From NCBI GenBank assembly GCA_963971575.1, contig OZ020611.1, forward strand, positions 227,904,260 to 227,968,259: DNA of 64,000 nucleotides. The letters are read 5' to 3'. A program made the position numbers and the translations under genes. Below the pieces are notes generated by a model that was not told the DNA's origin, did no database searches, and was given only the letters and a program-made list of their open reading frames with translations. Shown in pieces: positions 34,268 through 45,214 of the stretch. The DNA is from Liopterus haemorrhoidalis (lineage: Eukaryota; Arthropoda; Insecta; Coleoptera; Dytiscidae). The first letter of the stretch is position 1; the number at the start of each line of letters is the position of its first letter.

Positions 34268-34921
34268 TCAGCTGTGGCCACCACAGGACCGACCGCCATC
34301 ATAAAGTACTTATATAAAATACATGCTAGGCAGCAGAGTAGAAATAACTTGGCCTAACATTTTCTAACAGAGATATTATTTATCATGACCATGGAAACGT
34401 TACATATAAGTATGAAAAAATTGAGACATGGAAAAAATTTTGAAAAATTTTACAAAAATTATTCGAAATTTTTCGTTTTATCAAAAAACATCTCAAATAA
34501 AAATTATTAATTATTGCTTTTATAGCAACTTTTGTTCAATAAATTTTTTCGAAATATTTTTCTGTTGTGAAATATTCCCAAAAATTTTAAAATCGACACG
34601 AGTAAACTCCCATTTTTAGTCAATCGATTTTTCCCAAAAGTTGATCAACTCGTGCCATTGCTGGCAGAAGCTTAAATATGATGTTTCATAAAAATTCTTT
34701 CAGCCGAATTTGCTCTGCATGTGTACACAGACAGACAGACGGAGAGACAGACGGACAGACAGACGGACAGACAGACGGACAGACAGACAGACCGACAGAC
34801 ATCATTCTAAAAATAGTCAAAACGTTATGTAGGGACCTCAATTCGTGGAGATCCATCGAAATCTCGAAATGTCAAAATCGGTATGATCACGATACCTCCC
34901 TTATATATGTTGGCGGTCGGT
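34268..34921 (-). mobile_element. HINE-B 5, complete, inverse orientation
   Basis: The + strand runs from TCAGCTGTGGCCACCACAGG (hairpin) and ACCGACCGCC to TATATATGTTGGCGGTCGGT, with an 80-base GACA/GGAC tract (34725-34800). Both subterminal inverted repeats are intact. It is non-coding; frames inside are microsatellite translation. Confidence 0.7.
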
Positions 34922-35215
34922 AAAAAAAACTTTACGGAAAAAATCGATATATGTAGTATAGGAATAACCTAGGTAAACGGTTCTTAAATGAAATGCTTTA
35001 TAAAGACAAGAATGTGTATTCACGTATGCGTACGCAAAAAAATATTTCGGGGGATAGATTTTTCACTTCACAGCATTGGAATTTATACGCAGGGTAACAG
35101 CCGTAACTAGACGTAAAAAATGTCTTCATTTTTAAAATCCAAAATCCAAGAGATGATTTAAAAACAAAAAAAGGTTCTTACTTCTAAATTGCAAGTAAGG
35201 ATCTAATAAAAAAAT

Positions 35216-35635
35216 CAGCTGTGGCCACCACAGGACCGAACGCCATCACAAAGTACTTGTTTAATTTTTGCTGCTTTATCAAAAAATGTCTCAAATAAAA
35301 GTTGTTAGTTATTGCTTTTATAGCAACTTTGGTTAAATAAATTTTTTCGATATAATTCTCTAATGTTGTGAAATATTCGCAAAAATCTTAAAATCAACAC
35401 GAGTAAACTTCCATTTATAGTAAACCGATTTTTACCAAAAGCTGATCAACTCGTGCCATTGATGTCAAAAGCTTAAATATGAGGTTTTATAAAAATCCTT
35501 TCAGCCGAATTTGCTCTGCATGTGTACACGGACCGACAGACAGACAGACAGACCGACAGACATCATGCTTAAAATAGTCAAAACGTTATGTTCCAAACGT
35601 TAGGGACCTCAATTCGTGGAGATCCATCGTACACT
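35216..35635 (-). mobile_element. HINE-B 6, internally deleted and 5'-truncated, inverse orientation
   Basis: The hairpin end TCAGCTGTGGCCACCACAGG and ACCGAACGCCATC are present. About 130 bases after them are missing compared with HINE-B 5. The copy stops at GTGGAGATCCATCG, before the ATATATAAGG end. Confidence 0.6.
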
Positions 35636-35639
35636 CACG

Positions 35640-36465
35640 TACAATATATAATTTCGTAATCAAACTCACGTCCACTCATGGCCCGAAGTGTCATTTTTGT
35701 TCACATTCACGCTGTTCGCGATTTACGTTTTACCCATCGTGACGCGCTAAATTTCACTGCCCGCGCTCTTCTCTAGTCAAAGTAATGAAGATATGTCAAT
35801 ATACAATAAGTATTTACACTGTAACGACTATTAAATCTAATTAACATATATATGGAAAAGAGAGGAGCAAACTAAATGTTGTTCGTTAATAATGGGGGTA
35901 TCCCCACTGGGGCGTCCTTAGGAAACCTTTTCTTTTTATTACAGAAATGGCGGAGTTTGTCAGCAAAATGCATGCACTCTTGTGTCAACATCTGAGAACA
36001 ACTGTTAACATGGGCACTCGTAGTAAAAGGAAAGGGGGGGGGCTTTATCTTCCCGGACTCTCCACTTTTAAGTGTTATTCCAAACTTATGTTCTGAAATT
36101 TATTTATTTTTATATTTGTCTATTTTATATGAAAACTATTTTTATTATGTCTATTTTGTGTTTGCTATCAAATGTTAAACTTTCAAGTTTGTATTAAAGG
36201 GCCTCGCAACAATTTACAATTGGGCGCCGAAAGATAGGCCAGGAAGACAATAATACCCTTCGGAATACGAAAATTACGGGCTCGATGATAGATAAAAAAC
36301 TGCGCGTAAATAAAAATTGTGCTTTATTTTTTCTGTAATATAATATACAAGCTGGAGTACCCGTATTTCGTACGGTTTTTGTAATGTGCATTTTTTTGTT
36401 ACATAAATGATAAGTGAGATATATCAATTTTAAGAAAATATTCGCTCATCGAAATCAAATCGCAT
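35640..36465. other. No feature recognised
   Basis: Less AT-rich than the surroundings in its first 150 bases (ACGCGCTAAATTTCACTGCC). A poly-G run lies near 36032. No frame, repeat end or RNA-like motif that I can name. Confidence 0.3.
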
Positions 36466-36796
36466 AACAAATATGTGCTCATCGAAAAAAAAAATATTTT
36501 TTTTAATTCTGAGTAGGGTGTCAAATGAAAGCCCTTGGTACGTGAAATAACGATCAAATTTTTATTTTTGCAAATTAATTATTTTGAAGCGATTTTTGCC
36601 AAAATTGTGCAAAATATTTTTTGTCCCACACCCTGTAGCCCAGATGGTTTAAACTAAAAATCTGAAAAAATTCTAAGTAATGTACATTGGTGTGAACCGG
36701 AATAGTACAACAGGAATTTTTGATCAGATTATGTTTTTGGAAAAAAAAGCATTTTTTGTGGTTTTTTGCTAATAATGTTGAAAACTTATAGTTATA

Positions 36797-38106
36797 CAAG
36801 GAGTCTCAAAAGAAATTTTATATTTATTTAGCTTACTGCGTGAACGCAACGTATCCGAGGGGCGCGGGGGTTATGTCAATCGATAGCCTGGCTCTTGGGA
36901 ATTCAGTCGCTATGGAGCGTTTCTCGGGAGCAGACCGCGCGTTATTCGTGCGAGAGTTTTACAAAAACGGTGATTCGGCGACTGTAGCGCATAGAAAATT
37001 CTGCAGTATTCGAGGTTTTCGCCACTTAAATGATGCGCCAAGCATTCCTCTCATTCAACATTGGGTTAAAAAGTTTGAAGAGACTGGTACAACGCTGGAT
37101 AAATCAAAATCCGGGCAACCTAGGTCATCAAGAACGGTAGAAAACGTGGAGAATGTTAATCAGTCGGTTCGTGACGACCCGAACCTTTCAATTCGGAAGC
37201 GCGCAAGTGCTTTAAATGTGCATAGATCATCATTACATCGCATTATGCACAAAGACCTAAAGCTGCACCCCTACAAAATTCAATTGGTGCAAGAATTAAA
37301 GCCCCAAGATGCCAGTCAGAGGCTTAATTTCGTAAATCAGGTGATTGAGCGATTTTCAACGTTTACCAACATTTTGTTTTCGGATGAAGCTCATTTTCAT
37401 CTTAATGGCCACGTAAATAAGCAGAACTGCCGCTACTGGAGTGCAACGAATCCGAAACGCAAACATCAGAAACCCCTACATTCGCCTAAAGTGACCGTAT
37501 GGGTTGCGATGTCGACGCGAGGAATTATCGGTCCTTACTTTTTTGAAGACGAAAGGGGGCGTGCAGTTACAGGGAATTCAGAGCGTTATGTGGAGATGTT
37601 AGACAACTTCTTGGTACCTGAACTGCAAAACTTTCCTGGCTATAACCAAAGAACATGGTTCCAACAGGACGGAGCAACTTCACACACGTCCAATATGTCT
37701 CTGCCACGTGTTCGTGAAATTTTCTCAGGCAAATTGATCTCCCGGAGAGGTGACATAAATTGGCTTCCACGCAGTCCAGATTTAACCCCTATGGACTTTT
37801 TCCTATGAGGTTATCTTAAATCTAAAGTTTACGCCAATAAACCGACTTCACTGGCGCATTTGAAAGAAAATATCCGTCACGAAATGGCAGCCATCCCTGA
37901 GTCCACCTGCCGAGACGTCATAAGTAATTTTACTGTTCGATTAAATGAGTGCCGAGAACGCGAGGGTCTACATTTAGACGATATTATTTTTAAGAGATAA
38001 ATCCCCAAAAGGTGTATTTTAATAATTAATAAACATTTTTTCTATATACGGCTTACTTTTTTTTTAATCGATCCACTAAATATAAAATTTCTTTTGAGAC
38101 ACCTTG
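36797..38106 (+). mobile_element. Near-intact mariner-like element (DD41D, rosa-like)
   Basis: 30-bp terminal inverted repeats with one mismatch begin CAAGGAGTCTCAAAAGAAAT on the left and CAAGGTGTCTCAAAAGAAAT on the right (read inward). TA flanks both sides (36795-36796 and 38107-38108). At 1310 bases it contains a full-length transposase frame with a single stop. It is nested in HINE-A 4. Confidence 0.95.
36912..38000 (+). pseudogene. DD41D mariner-superfamily transposase with one nonsense codon
   Basis: The start is placed at MERFSGADRAL (36912), the conserved family N-terminus; an in-frame Met at 36840 is less likely. An N-terminal HTH (DUF4817-like) is followed by GQPRSSRT and a second HTH, then LHPYKIQLVQEL. 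The catalytic Asp residues, numbered from 36840, are D182 in FSDEAHFHLNG, D277 in WFQQDGATSH and D319 in SPDLTPMDFFL. Forty-one residues separate the last two, hence DD41D. TGA at 37806-37808 replaces the Trp expected in DFFLWGYLK. The frame then stays open for 63 further codons to TAA 37998-38000, ending LHLDDIIFKR. Full family length, no frameshift: a young pseudogene. Confidence 0.92.
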
Positions 38107-38127
38107 TATAACACGCTAAACAGTAAC

Positions 38128-38196
38128 GTGGATCTTGGTGCAGTGGCTAAGATACTGGCATTCTGCCCAAGAAAATGAGTTCGAATCCAATGAGAG
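38128..38196 (+). other. tRNA-like module in HINE-A 4
   Basis: Box A-like TTGGTGCAGTGGCTAAG (38135-38151) and box B GAGTTCGAATCC (38177-38188) are spaced as in a tRNA. It aligns with the module at 2612-2690, including the following GAGAGGAGACAATATTATTT. The acceptor stem is not convincing. Confidence 0.5.
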
Positions 38197-38590
38197 GAGA
38201 CAATATTATTTTTTCAAAATTCTAGTTATATTTTGGCAATTGTTGAATTTAATTTTTAAAAGCGTAAATTTAATAACCAGTGGAAATTGTTGAAATTATA
38301 ATTTAATTCTATATTTGAATGTACACGAAATCAAAGGGGAGGAGCTATGACTAAAAACAACCAATGGAAGCCATAGGCGCAATTTTCAAAATCTTAATGA
38401 ACCTTGATATATAAAAAAAATATTGCACATCTTTAGAAACTTAAATAATGGTAAAAGAAATTCGAATTAAAATTCATAAAAAAATATTTTGACAAAATTT
38501 GTTTTGGCATCCCAAATAATCATCATTCACTTACTAAATACCTGCACAACCTTGAAATGTGTGAAAATTCACACTTCACATCAATTTTTT

Positions 38591-39371
38591 GCTTATATTT
38601 TCAATGTTTAAGTAAATATCAAGTGAGATACTTCGAAGGACTGGCGGTTGGGAAACGCTAATCTAGTTACTCCACAGATAAATAATTGAAAATAACGACT
38701 TATTCCATTGATAGACAATTTTATCTATGGTTGGAAATACCAGGCATTAATAAATTACTAAATATTTTCAAAAATATATCTTTACATTTTGCCCCTCTTG
38801 AAAAAAAATCTGCGAGCGCCCATGGCTATCATATTGGAAATTTACTACAGCTCCACTTACTAATTCCATGTAAACCAAACTGACCTTAGTAAAACTACAA
38901 CTCGAGTCAAAATAAATAAGAATTAATTATATACCTTGTACAAATAACCAAACCAAACATAATTAACACACAAATATTTCCACTATTTAAAACATTCCAA
39001 TTATCCATATACTGCAGATAAATATATAAACAAATAATAGTTAAAAATAACTCAAATAGTAGGGTGTCAGATAACGTTGTAATACAATATAACACAGCTA
39101 TATATATCTCTCACTAAGGTACTTACTGCTAAGGTCAAATTAATATCAATTAGGACCCTCATACAGTAGTTATGGTCCCGGTTATAAGGCTTGTTGCAGA
39201 CGGACAATAACACACTTAAGATTTCTACATTTCAAAACAAATAGAAGGAACTGTAAACTGCATGTTAAATATGACACGCTTCTGTTTGTTTTGCGGATGT
39301 AAAAAATTAATTATGTGCATATATATATATATGATGGTATTGGTAATTTGTTTACTTATGAAACGAAGTCA
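38591..39371. other. No gene recognised
   Basis: AT-rich, with a short (TA)n run at about 39319-39333 and a possible hAT end GGCGGTTGGGAAACGC near 38643. Nothing else is supported. Confidence 0.35.
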
Positions 39372-39379
39372 TAGCCGAC

Positions 39380-40364
39380 CAGGGCCGTCTTATGAATTGT
39401 AAGGGCCCTAGGCCATAGGTACTTAACGGGCCCACCTCCCAGAAGAAGACAAGTCAAATTTAAATAAAGGTAATAGTAACTTTTACAGTCTGTTCCAAAC
39501 GGTTAAGCGGAACTAGATTTTGCAATCTAGTTACTTTCATCGTTTAAATCGTGCCTTTCGGCCGTTTTGTTTAAGCTTTCTAAATCATACTTACAATAAA
39601 CATTTTTTGGTTAAGGTTAATATCATTTTAAAATGTCATTTTCTTTATATTTTGATTTTTTGTGTCATTCTTAATACAAATTTCCCGTTTATTTATTTTT
39701 TTGTCATTAAAATATCTAAAAAAAATATTAAATTTTGACATATGTCATTCGTTTCCATGGTTTCATTGTTGGAATTTTAAATTTTGACATCCCAACATGA
39801 AAAATGAAATAACCCAAGCAAGGTTCTCGTGACAACCTAAAAGAACTAAATTCCCATTTAGTTCCGCTTAACCGTTTGGAACAGACTGTAGCTGCTTATA
39901 CTACGCCCTGAGTTTCCACTTTTGCTCTGTTTGCACTGTTTCCATGTTTCAATTCACTTTAAAATACAATTTATTTTTAGGTGGTTTATAAAAAAAATAA
40001 AATAAAAGGTTATCAACAATAACCTAAGATAGTGTTTTTAAGGTGAATCCCTGGCCCTGCGCAGAACAGTATGCGTATTATAAGCAGCTAAAAGTTACCT
40101 TTACCTAAATAAATATAAGCAATTACAACGATTTTGAGACCTAATTTTTAACCTTGACCCTTTAACCCTTTTCATTGTCGCTGTAATTGGAATTGTAAAT
40201 AAATCAGTGCAAGATGGTTGAAATTTTATTATTATTATTATTTTATTTTATTTTTTTGTAAAATCATTAACTTTACACAATAAAATTAAGACCGGTGACC
40301 AGGCCCCTTGTATAAGCGGGCCCTAGGACATAGCCTTGTTGGCCTAGGCGAAAAAACGGCCCTG
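39380..40364. mobile_element. hAT-like element with GGGCCC-rich ends, containing a MITE-C
   Basis: The termini are CAGGGCCGTC and AACGGCCCTG, followed inward by GGGCCCTAGGCC/GGCCTAGGCG motifs. Flanking octamers TAGCCGAC and TAGCGGGC match at six of eight positions, so the duplication is old or diverged. The centre is AT-rich with no recognisable transposase. Confidence 0.6.
39486..39888. mobile_element. MITE-C reference copy (mariner-type)
   Basis: Perfect 31-bp terminal inverted repeats begin CAGTCTGTTCCAAACGGTTA and continue AGCGGAACTA. TA flanks both sides (39484-39485 and 39889-39890). Length is 403 bases and it is non-coding. It lies 106 bases inside the hAT at 39380. Confidence 0.85.
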
Positions 40365-40912
40365 TAGCGGGCTCGATAAAACGCGAGGAAAAAACAACAT
40401 ATTTGCTCGGGGGATTACAAAACTATAATACAGTCACTGAAAATGTTTTTATTGAAAATGCGCTTATTTAAACAAAAACAAATTTAAACATTTAAAAAAA
40501 AAAAAAAGAAAAACACAGGGAAAATAACGAAAATGACCGAACAAGATTTTCAAAATACGAACTGTCCGTACTAATTACGGACGTCTGGTAACCTTATTTT
40601 AAAGTTTCCTAGGTATAGCCAGCTTTTTCTACTTTGTTCACTGATCCTGTATTTTCATCAGATTGCAAAATAGGGAAATAACCGAAACACTTGGTACTGC
40701 TGGTAGTCTATTTAATAGTATTAAGACTTCCTTCCTAGTGAAAAAGCAAATTCCAACAGATTCTAAAGTCCAGGTCTTTAAACTCTAAGCACTATTTTTG
40801 TTTGTTGAAAAAAATGGCCCAAATATATTTTATATTTCAATTTCATTTTAATTTTAATTTGTTTATTTATATCCAAGGTACAATAAAATAATTAGATTTT
40901 TTTTACAAATAG
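40365..40912. other. No feature seen
   Basis: AT-rich sequence without recognisable frames or repeat ends. Confidence 0.35.
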
Positions 40913-41520
40913 TAATAATAATAATAACAGTTTGTACATTGGACAAAGGCCCATGATCAGTCATTGTAAGAATACAAAGACTGTTCTTCCTCATGAGTCG
41001 TTAAAAAGTATAAAAAATATAAATATAGCACATATTAACATAAATAACCAGGGTTCTTGCTATTGACAATATCACAATTGTTATAACCAACATCGAAACA
41101 TGTAAATATGTAACATTCCCTAACTTGGGCAGAATTAAGTCTGAAAAGAACATTGAAAAAGACATGAATTTAAGGGCAAGATGAACCTATTAGAAGATAT
41201 GACTTTGTTAAGACTTTTTTAAACTTTAATAAATTATTACAAATTTTTATAAACATTTATAAACTTTTATCCCAGATGAGCTTCTTTATTTGTGTTTTAA
41301 AAGAGATTAAACTAAAAGATTTAAGGTTTTCGGGAATAATATTATATTTAGCGCAAATGTCCAAAGAGAAGCTATGTTTAAATGTAGCAGTTTTGTAAGA
41401 AGGTGGAGAAAGACTACCCTTAAATCTTATATTAACATTATGTCAGATCTGAAGGTGGTTTTGTTGCACAAATAATGGGGAGTTTTGAGAATTAACACTT
41501 TATGATAAAATACAAGAGAT
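40913..41520 (-). pseudogene. LINE reverse transcriptase C-terminal end with 3' UTR
   Basis: From about 41431 to 41270 the - strand reads HSFSLDICAKYNIIPENLKS, SLISFKTQIKKLIW and a stop. This is the C-terminal block that follows the RT thumb in Jockey/CR1-group LINEs. The remaining sequence down to about 40913 would be 3' UTR, ending in TTATTATTATTA on the - strand, a simple-repeat tail typical of such LINEs. Upstream residues are frame-broken. Confidence 0.5.
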
Positions 41521-41689
41521 TGCAAGTCTTCTTTGTTTACTATTGTTAAAACTCGATGTACAAGCACAATTGCATGAAATATTGTGAATTTCAGGTGTAA
41601 GAATGATTAAATATTTCATTAAAATCAGTATTAAAAAAGTTTAATAAAGTATTAAAAAATCAAAATGAAATGTGAGATCAAATGTCGCG

Positions 41690-41845
41690 TTTTCAATTGA
41701 CTTATGTTCATCTGTCGCTATGATAATATGTCACAGTGTTCATTTGTCGTATGTTAAAATATGCTTATGTTGATCTGTCGCATGTTAATCTGTCTATGTT
41801 AAAGTGTCGCATGTTAATCTGTCGTATGTTCAAATGTCGTGGAAC
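41690..41845. repeat. Minisatellite with ATGTTNATCTGTCGC core
   Basis: About eight units of 15-30 bases share TATGTT followed by CATCTGTCG, AATCTGTCGC or CAAATGTCG. The array is degenerate and immediately precedes a MITE-C fragment. Confidence 0.7.
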
Positions 41846-42090
41846 CGAAAGGAATGACGTTTATTAAAAATTTGAATATATATATATACATTTATATTTT
41901 GAAGACAAAAATAAAATAAATAAATGGGATATTTTTATTAACAATGACAAAAAATTAAAATGCAATGAAAAGGACATTTTATTATGACAATCAATTTAAT
42001 CTAGAATTTAAACAAAATGACCAAAAGTCCGAATTAATAGATACAAATTAAAAATTCCGCCTAAACGTTTGGAATAGCCTATATATGTTT
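41846..42090. mobile_element. MITE-C copy, left end lost
   Basis: The body from AATGACGTTTATTAAAAATT to ATTCCGCCTAAACGTTTGGA is collinear with the complete copy at 58608-58908. The right end GGAATAGCCTATA is present; the left terminus is replaced by the minisatellite. Confidence 0.6.
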
Positions 42091-42131
42091 TTGTTTTTCA
42101 ACAAATAAATATATCAAATAACTATTTTTTT

Positions 42132-42316
42132 GCCGGTCGCTATGGCGTAGTGGTCAGCTCATTTGATTGCTAACCATGGGGGCTCGGGTTCGAATCCCGG
42201 TGATGGCATGGATGTTTGTATTTGTTATAAAATTTCTAATGTATCCATAATAAAAATAAAGATATCCTGGTTAATGGCCATCGTAGCTAAGACCAAAAAA
42301 TTAATTTAAAAAAAAA
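42132..42316 (+). mobile_element. tRNA-derived SINE with 12-bp target duplications
   Basis: The 5' tRNA-like region has a perfect box A (TGGCGTAGTGG, 42143-42153) and box B (GGTTCGAATCCC, 42187-42198) and an anticodon-loop-like TTGCTAA. A tRNA-unrelated region of about 105 bases follows and ends in poly-A. AACTATTTTTTT lies on both sides (42120-42131 and 42317-42328). The anticodon stem does not pair, so this is a SINE and not a tRNA gene. It is transcribed, if at all, by RNA polymerase III from the internal boxes. Confidence 0.85.
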
Positions 42317-42473
42317 AACTATTTTTTTACTAGGGTTGCAAATATCACAAAATTATGGATATTTCTAGACGTGACACGGCACCCGAGTTAAGCTAGGTTT
42401 TTTTTTTCTTCGAAATTTTGACACACCGAGCTCAAAAGGTTCGCCATTACTGGTCTAGTATATTTCTCTTTTA

Positions 42474-43412
42474 TGCGGGGTTTACATTGGTAGAGTAAAA
42501 GAGCTAGTAACTAGCGCAAGTACTACGCGTTTTACTCTACTATCTTATTTTCGGGATAGTAGGTGTTCGTACACAATTGGCATACTATCTTATTTTCTGG
42601 ATAGTAAGTATCAAAACACATTTGACATCTTCACTGTGATTTTGTTGTGCAATTATCTTTTTGCAAAAAATAGTTTATGAATATGAATATACTTCGTGGC
42701 CGGCGTGATGCCATTAAAAAAAACGTATTTTGTATTACATCATTTCTTGTAGAGGAAATAATTGATTGTCTTATTGAAGTAATCGGTACAGAATATAAGC
42801 CTAAACGAAAATAGGTTAAAAAATGGATTGATAGAAGAGCTACCCATGGCGCATCAGCCCTTCTATTTAGTGAATTAGCCATGGAAGATCTAAAAGAGTA
42901 TAGACTGTGTTTAAGCATGACACCAGATGATTTTAATAGGCTATTAAATTTAGTTAGTCCATTAATACAACGAACTGATACTCTAATAAGGGATGCGATC
43001 CCAGCAAAGATAAAATTTGAATTAACGCTTTATTTCCTAGCCACAGGAAATAGTTATCGTAGTCTACAACATATTTTTCGTGTATCAAAGGCAGCTATTT
43101 CACAGATGATTTCAGAAATCATCAATTAATAAATCAATGTTACGCAATTTATGTAAATAAATTCACCTGATACAGTTTTTTTCTATTTGTTATGACAGGT
43201 TACCGCTTGCCGTCAATTTGAAATTAATAAATTTTGAGTATTGGGGGAAAAGATATTAGCTAGTAAATACGTCGACGAGCTAACTGCTATCCTAGCCCAA
43301 CTACTTGAAGCTAGTACTCTACATTGTCAACTGTATACAGAGGGATAGTAACTAGTTACTAGTTACTTGCGCTAGTTACTAGCTCTTTTACTCTACCAAT
43401 GTAAACCCAGCA
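42474..43412 (+). mobile_element. PIF/Harbinger element, deletion derivative
   Basis: Inverted termini TGCGGGGTTTACATTGG and CCAATGTAAACCCAGCA extend about 45 bases inward through AGAGTAAAAGAGCTAGTAAC. The 3-bp duplication TTA flanks both ends (42471-42473 and 43413-43415), as expected for PIF/Harbinger. At 939 bases it keeps only the N-terminal third of the transposase. Confidence 0.88.
42677..43129 (+). pseudogene. HARBI1-like transposase, N-terminal part with a stop
   Basis: The frame starts at ATG 42677 and runs to TAA at 43127-43129, with TAG at 42812-42814 where the family has Trp (KPKRK then stop then VKKWIDRRATHGAS). The HTH region has MTPDDFNRLLNLVSPLIQ, IRDAIPAKIKFELTLYFLAT and SYRSLQHIFRVSKAAISQ, all characteristic of HARBI1/PIF nucleases. 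The DDE catalytic domain (HARBI1 proteins are about 350 residues) is deleted. Confidence 0.82.
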
Positions 43413-43415
43413 TTA

Positions 43416-43888
43416 CCTAGCATATATGTACTTGACTGAAATTAGCTGTACTTCACTAGTTTAATGAGATTTTCAACACAGGTTCTAACAAGACATTAAT
43501 AAATTATTATGTTGTTGTTGTATAATTATATTTGCTTAATATCTGCATAAATACTGTTAGCTTGCCAGTATTTGCCTTCAATTCAAAATCTCTTATATTT
43601 GTTATTTGACACAAATAACACGTCATTGTATTTAATAATGCCCGGCCGAATCAGAATTCATAGAAAGTGATTACAAGTTAATGACATTTGAAATATTTGT
43701 TTAATATTTGCATAACAGAAATCAGGGTTATTTATTCATAATGATATTTTTCAATGTCACATTTGAATGACTTAGGTAAGTGTTTGTTTATTATATTGTC
43801 TCTAAACTATTTGTTTTTGACATTATTTTTGCAACTATTAAACGTGTAATTTGACCATCAAATTCCGTTCTCGTATGTTAATTAATCA
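43416..43888. other. No feature seen
   Basis: AT-rich sequence without recognisable frames or repeat ends. Confidence 0.35.
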
Positions 43889-43965
43889 GTAAAAATGAAT
43901 GTGAAGTTTGAATTTTCACACATTTCAGGGTTTCGTATGTATTTAATAAACAAAAGAGGCCAACA
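43889..43965 (-). mobile_element. Solo 3' end of HINE-A, inverse orientation
   Basis: ATGTGAAGTTTGAATTTTC, ACACATTTCAGGGTTTCGTA and TGTATTTAATAAAC are the complement of the HINE-A right end. Like 31676-31735 it consists of the hairpin end alone. A truncated hAT left end (CAGTGGCGCGCCAACG, 44004) follows. Confidence 0.55.
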
Positions 43966-44593
43966 ATTTGCTAGCGGTCTGCAACAATATTTTTCTTACA
44001 ATCAGTGGCGCGCCAACGAAATTTGCCGCCCGGGTGCAAGACTTTATTTGCCGCCCCTACGTATGTCGACAATAAAACACAATAAAATTTTAAATGTATC
44101 TATATAATATCATATTTTTAAAACCATTTGAATTTTTTTTTTTTTTACAATCCACAATTATTTAATATGATAAACGTTTTTATGATTATTATTATTATTG
44201 AACAACGATTGACGAGGCTTTTTTTCTTCTTTTATTTATTGGCTTTAGCTGCTTTGGCTATTAGCCAGATATAAATGAAGATTTTATTTATTTTTTTTTA
44301 AATTTATTTATTATTATTACTAAGCAGATTCATATACAAAACATAATATTTATATATAAGATCTTAACTTATTATAACAATAACAACATAGCCCTAGGAA
44401 GAACCTGAGGGTTCAGCGTGTGGTAACAAAATATATTCGTACAGTGTAGAGTGGTATGAAAAATAACATTACAAAATAATAATAATAATAATAACAATAA
44501 ACTTACTAAATTTTGACATGTCTTTAAAAAGAGATAATAATTAAAAATAATAATACTATAAAATTACAAGTTCAAACGAAAGTTATAAATTTA

Positions 44594-45206
44594 TTATTGA
44601 AAAATATTTTCAATTTCACAATTAGTCAATGAATAAATCCATTTTTTAATAATTCGCTTACTATTCACGGCATTCATAATTAAATTATGTCCCTTTAGAT
44701 AAGTGAGGAACTTATTGTGGATACGATGTGACAAGTAGGAATAATAACATTCTGCCTTATGTTTCTTGTGTTTACTAGGCATTGCCAATTGATTATGATT
44801 TGATCTAGTTGAATAATCATGGCTAGGGAAAGTAATAATATTTGGGTGTTTAACAAGATGGTGTGTTATTGCCATGGTATACAACTGATTAGTTGTGAGT
44901 ATCTGTGTATCAGAAAAAATACGGTCTGAAGAATAACATCTAGGTTTGTGGGTCATAATTTTTAATATGGATTTTTGTATTATTTGAACATTACCCATAT
45001 AATTATAATCGTTCCATCCCAACTTAATATGGCATACTGTAATGTAGATTGAACTAAACTGTGGTAAAAAAATTTCAATTTAGGTAGTGGTAGAACTACT
45101 CTTAATTTTTTAAAAATGTAAATAGATTTTCGGAGGATTTTACAAACATTGTCTATATGATGATTCCATCGTAAAAAACCATCAATTGTAACACCCAAAT
45201 AATTGG
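44594..45206 (-). pseudogene. LINE reverse transcriptase, C-terminal part, frameshifted
   Basis: Starting near 45206: NYLGVTIDGFLRWNHHIDNV (YLG motif after the RT palm), KILRKSIYIFKKLR, FYHSLVQSTLQYAILSW. A frameshift near 45000 follows, then IIQKSILKIMTHKPRCYSSD, TQILTTNQLYTMAITHH and an end at 44594. The order is that of the RT connection/thumb region in Jockey/CR1/I-type LINEs. YADD and the endonuclease are absent. Confidence 0.7.
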
Positions 45207-45214
45207 ACGGCGCT

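Larger units (their letters stand above)
36468..38590 (+). mobile_element. HINE-A 4, 5'-truncated, interrupted by a DD41D mariner
   Basis: It begins inside the HINE-A body (AAATATGTGCTCATCGAAAA) and runs through CCCACACCCTGTAGCCC to the mariner at 36797. It resumes at 38107 with ACACGCTAAACAG, which is contiguous in the copy at 2597. The right end is complete: AATACCTGCACAACC, hairpin GTGTGAAAATTCACAC, then CACATCAATTTTTT. Confidence 0.65.

Noticed and set aside
37567..37770. - strand frame opposite the DD41D transposase
   Set aside because: Shadow of the transposase coding sequence.
41690..41845. CRISPR-like array (regular short repeats)
   Set aside because: Units abut without unique spacers and are degenerate; this is a eukaryotic minisatellite.
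42132..42204. Functional tRNA gene
   Set aside because: Boxes are good, but anticodon and acceptor stems do not pair properly, and a poly-A tail with target duplications shows it is a SINE.
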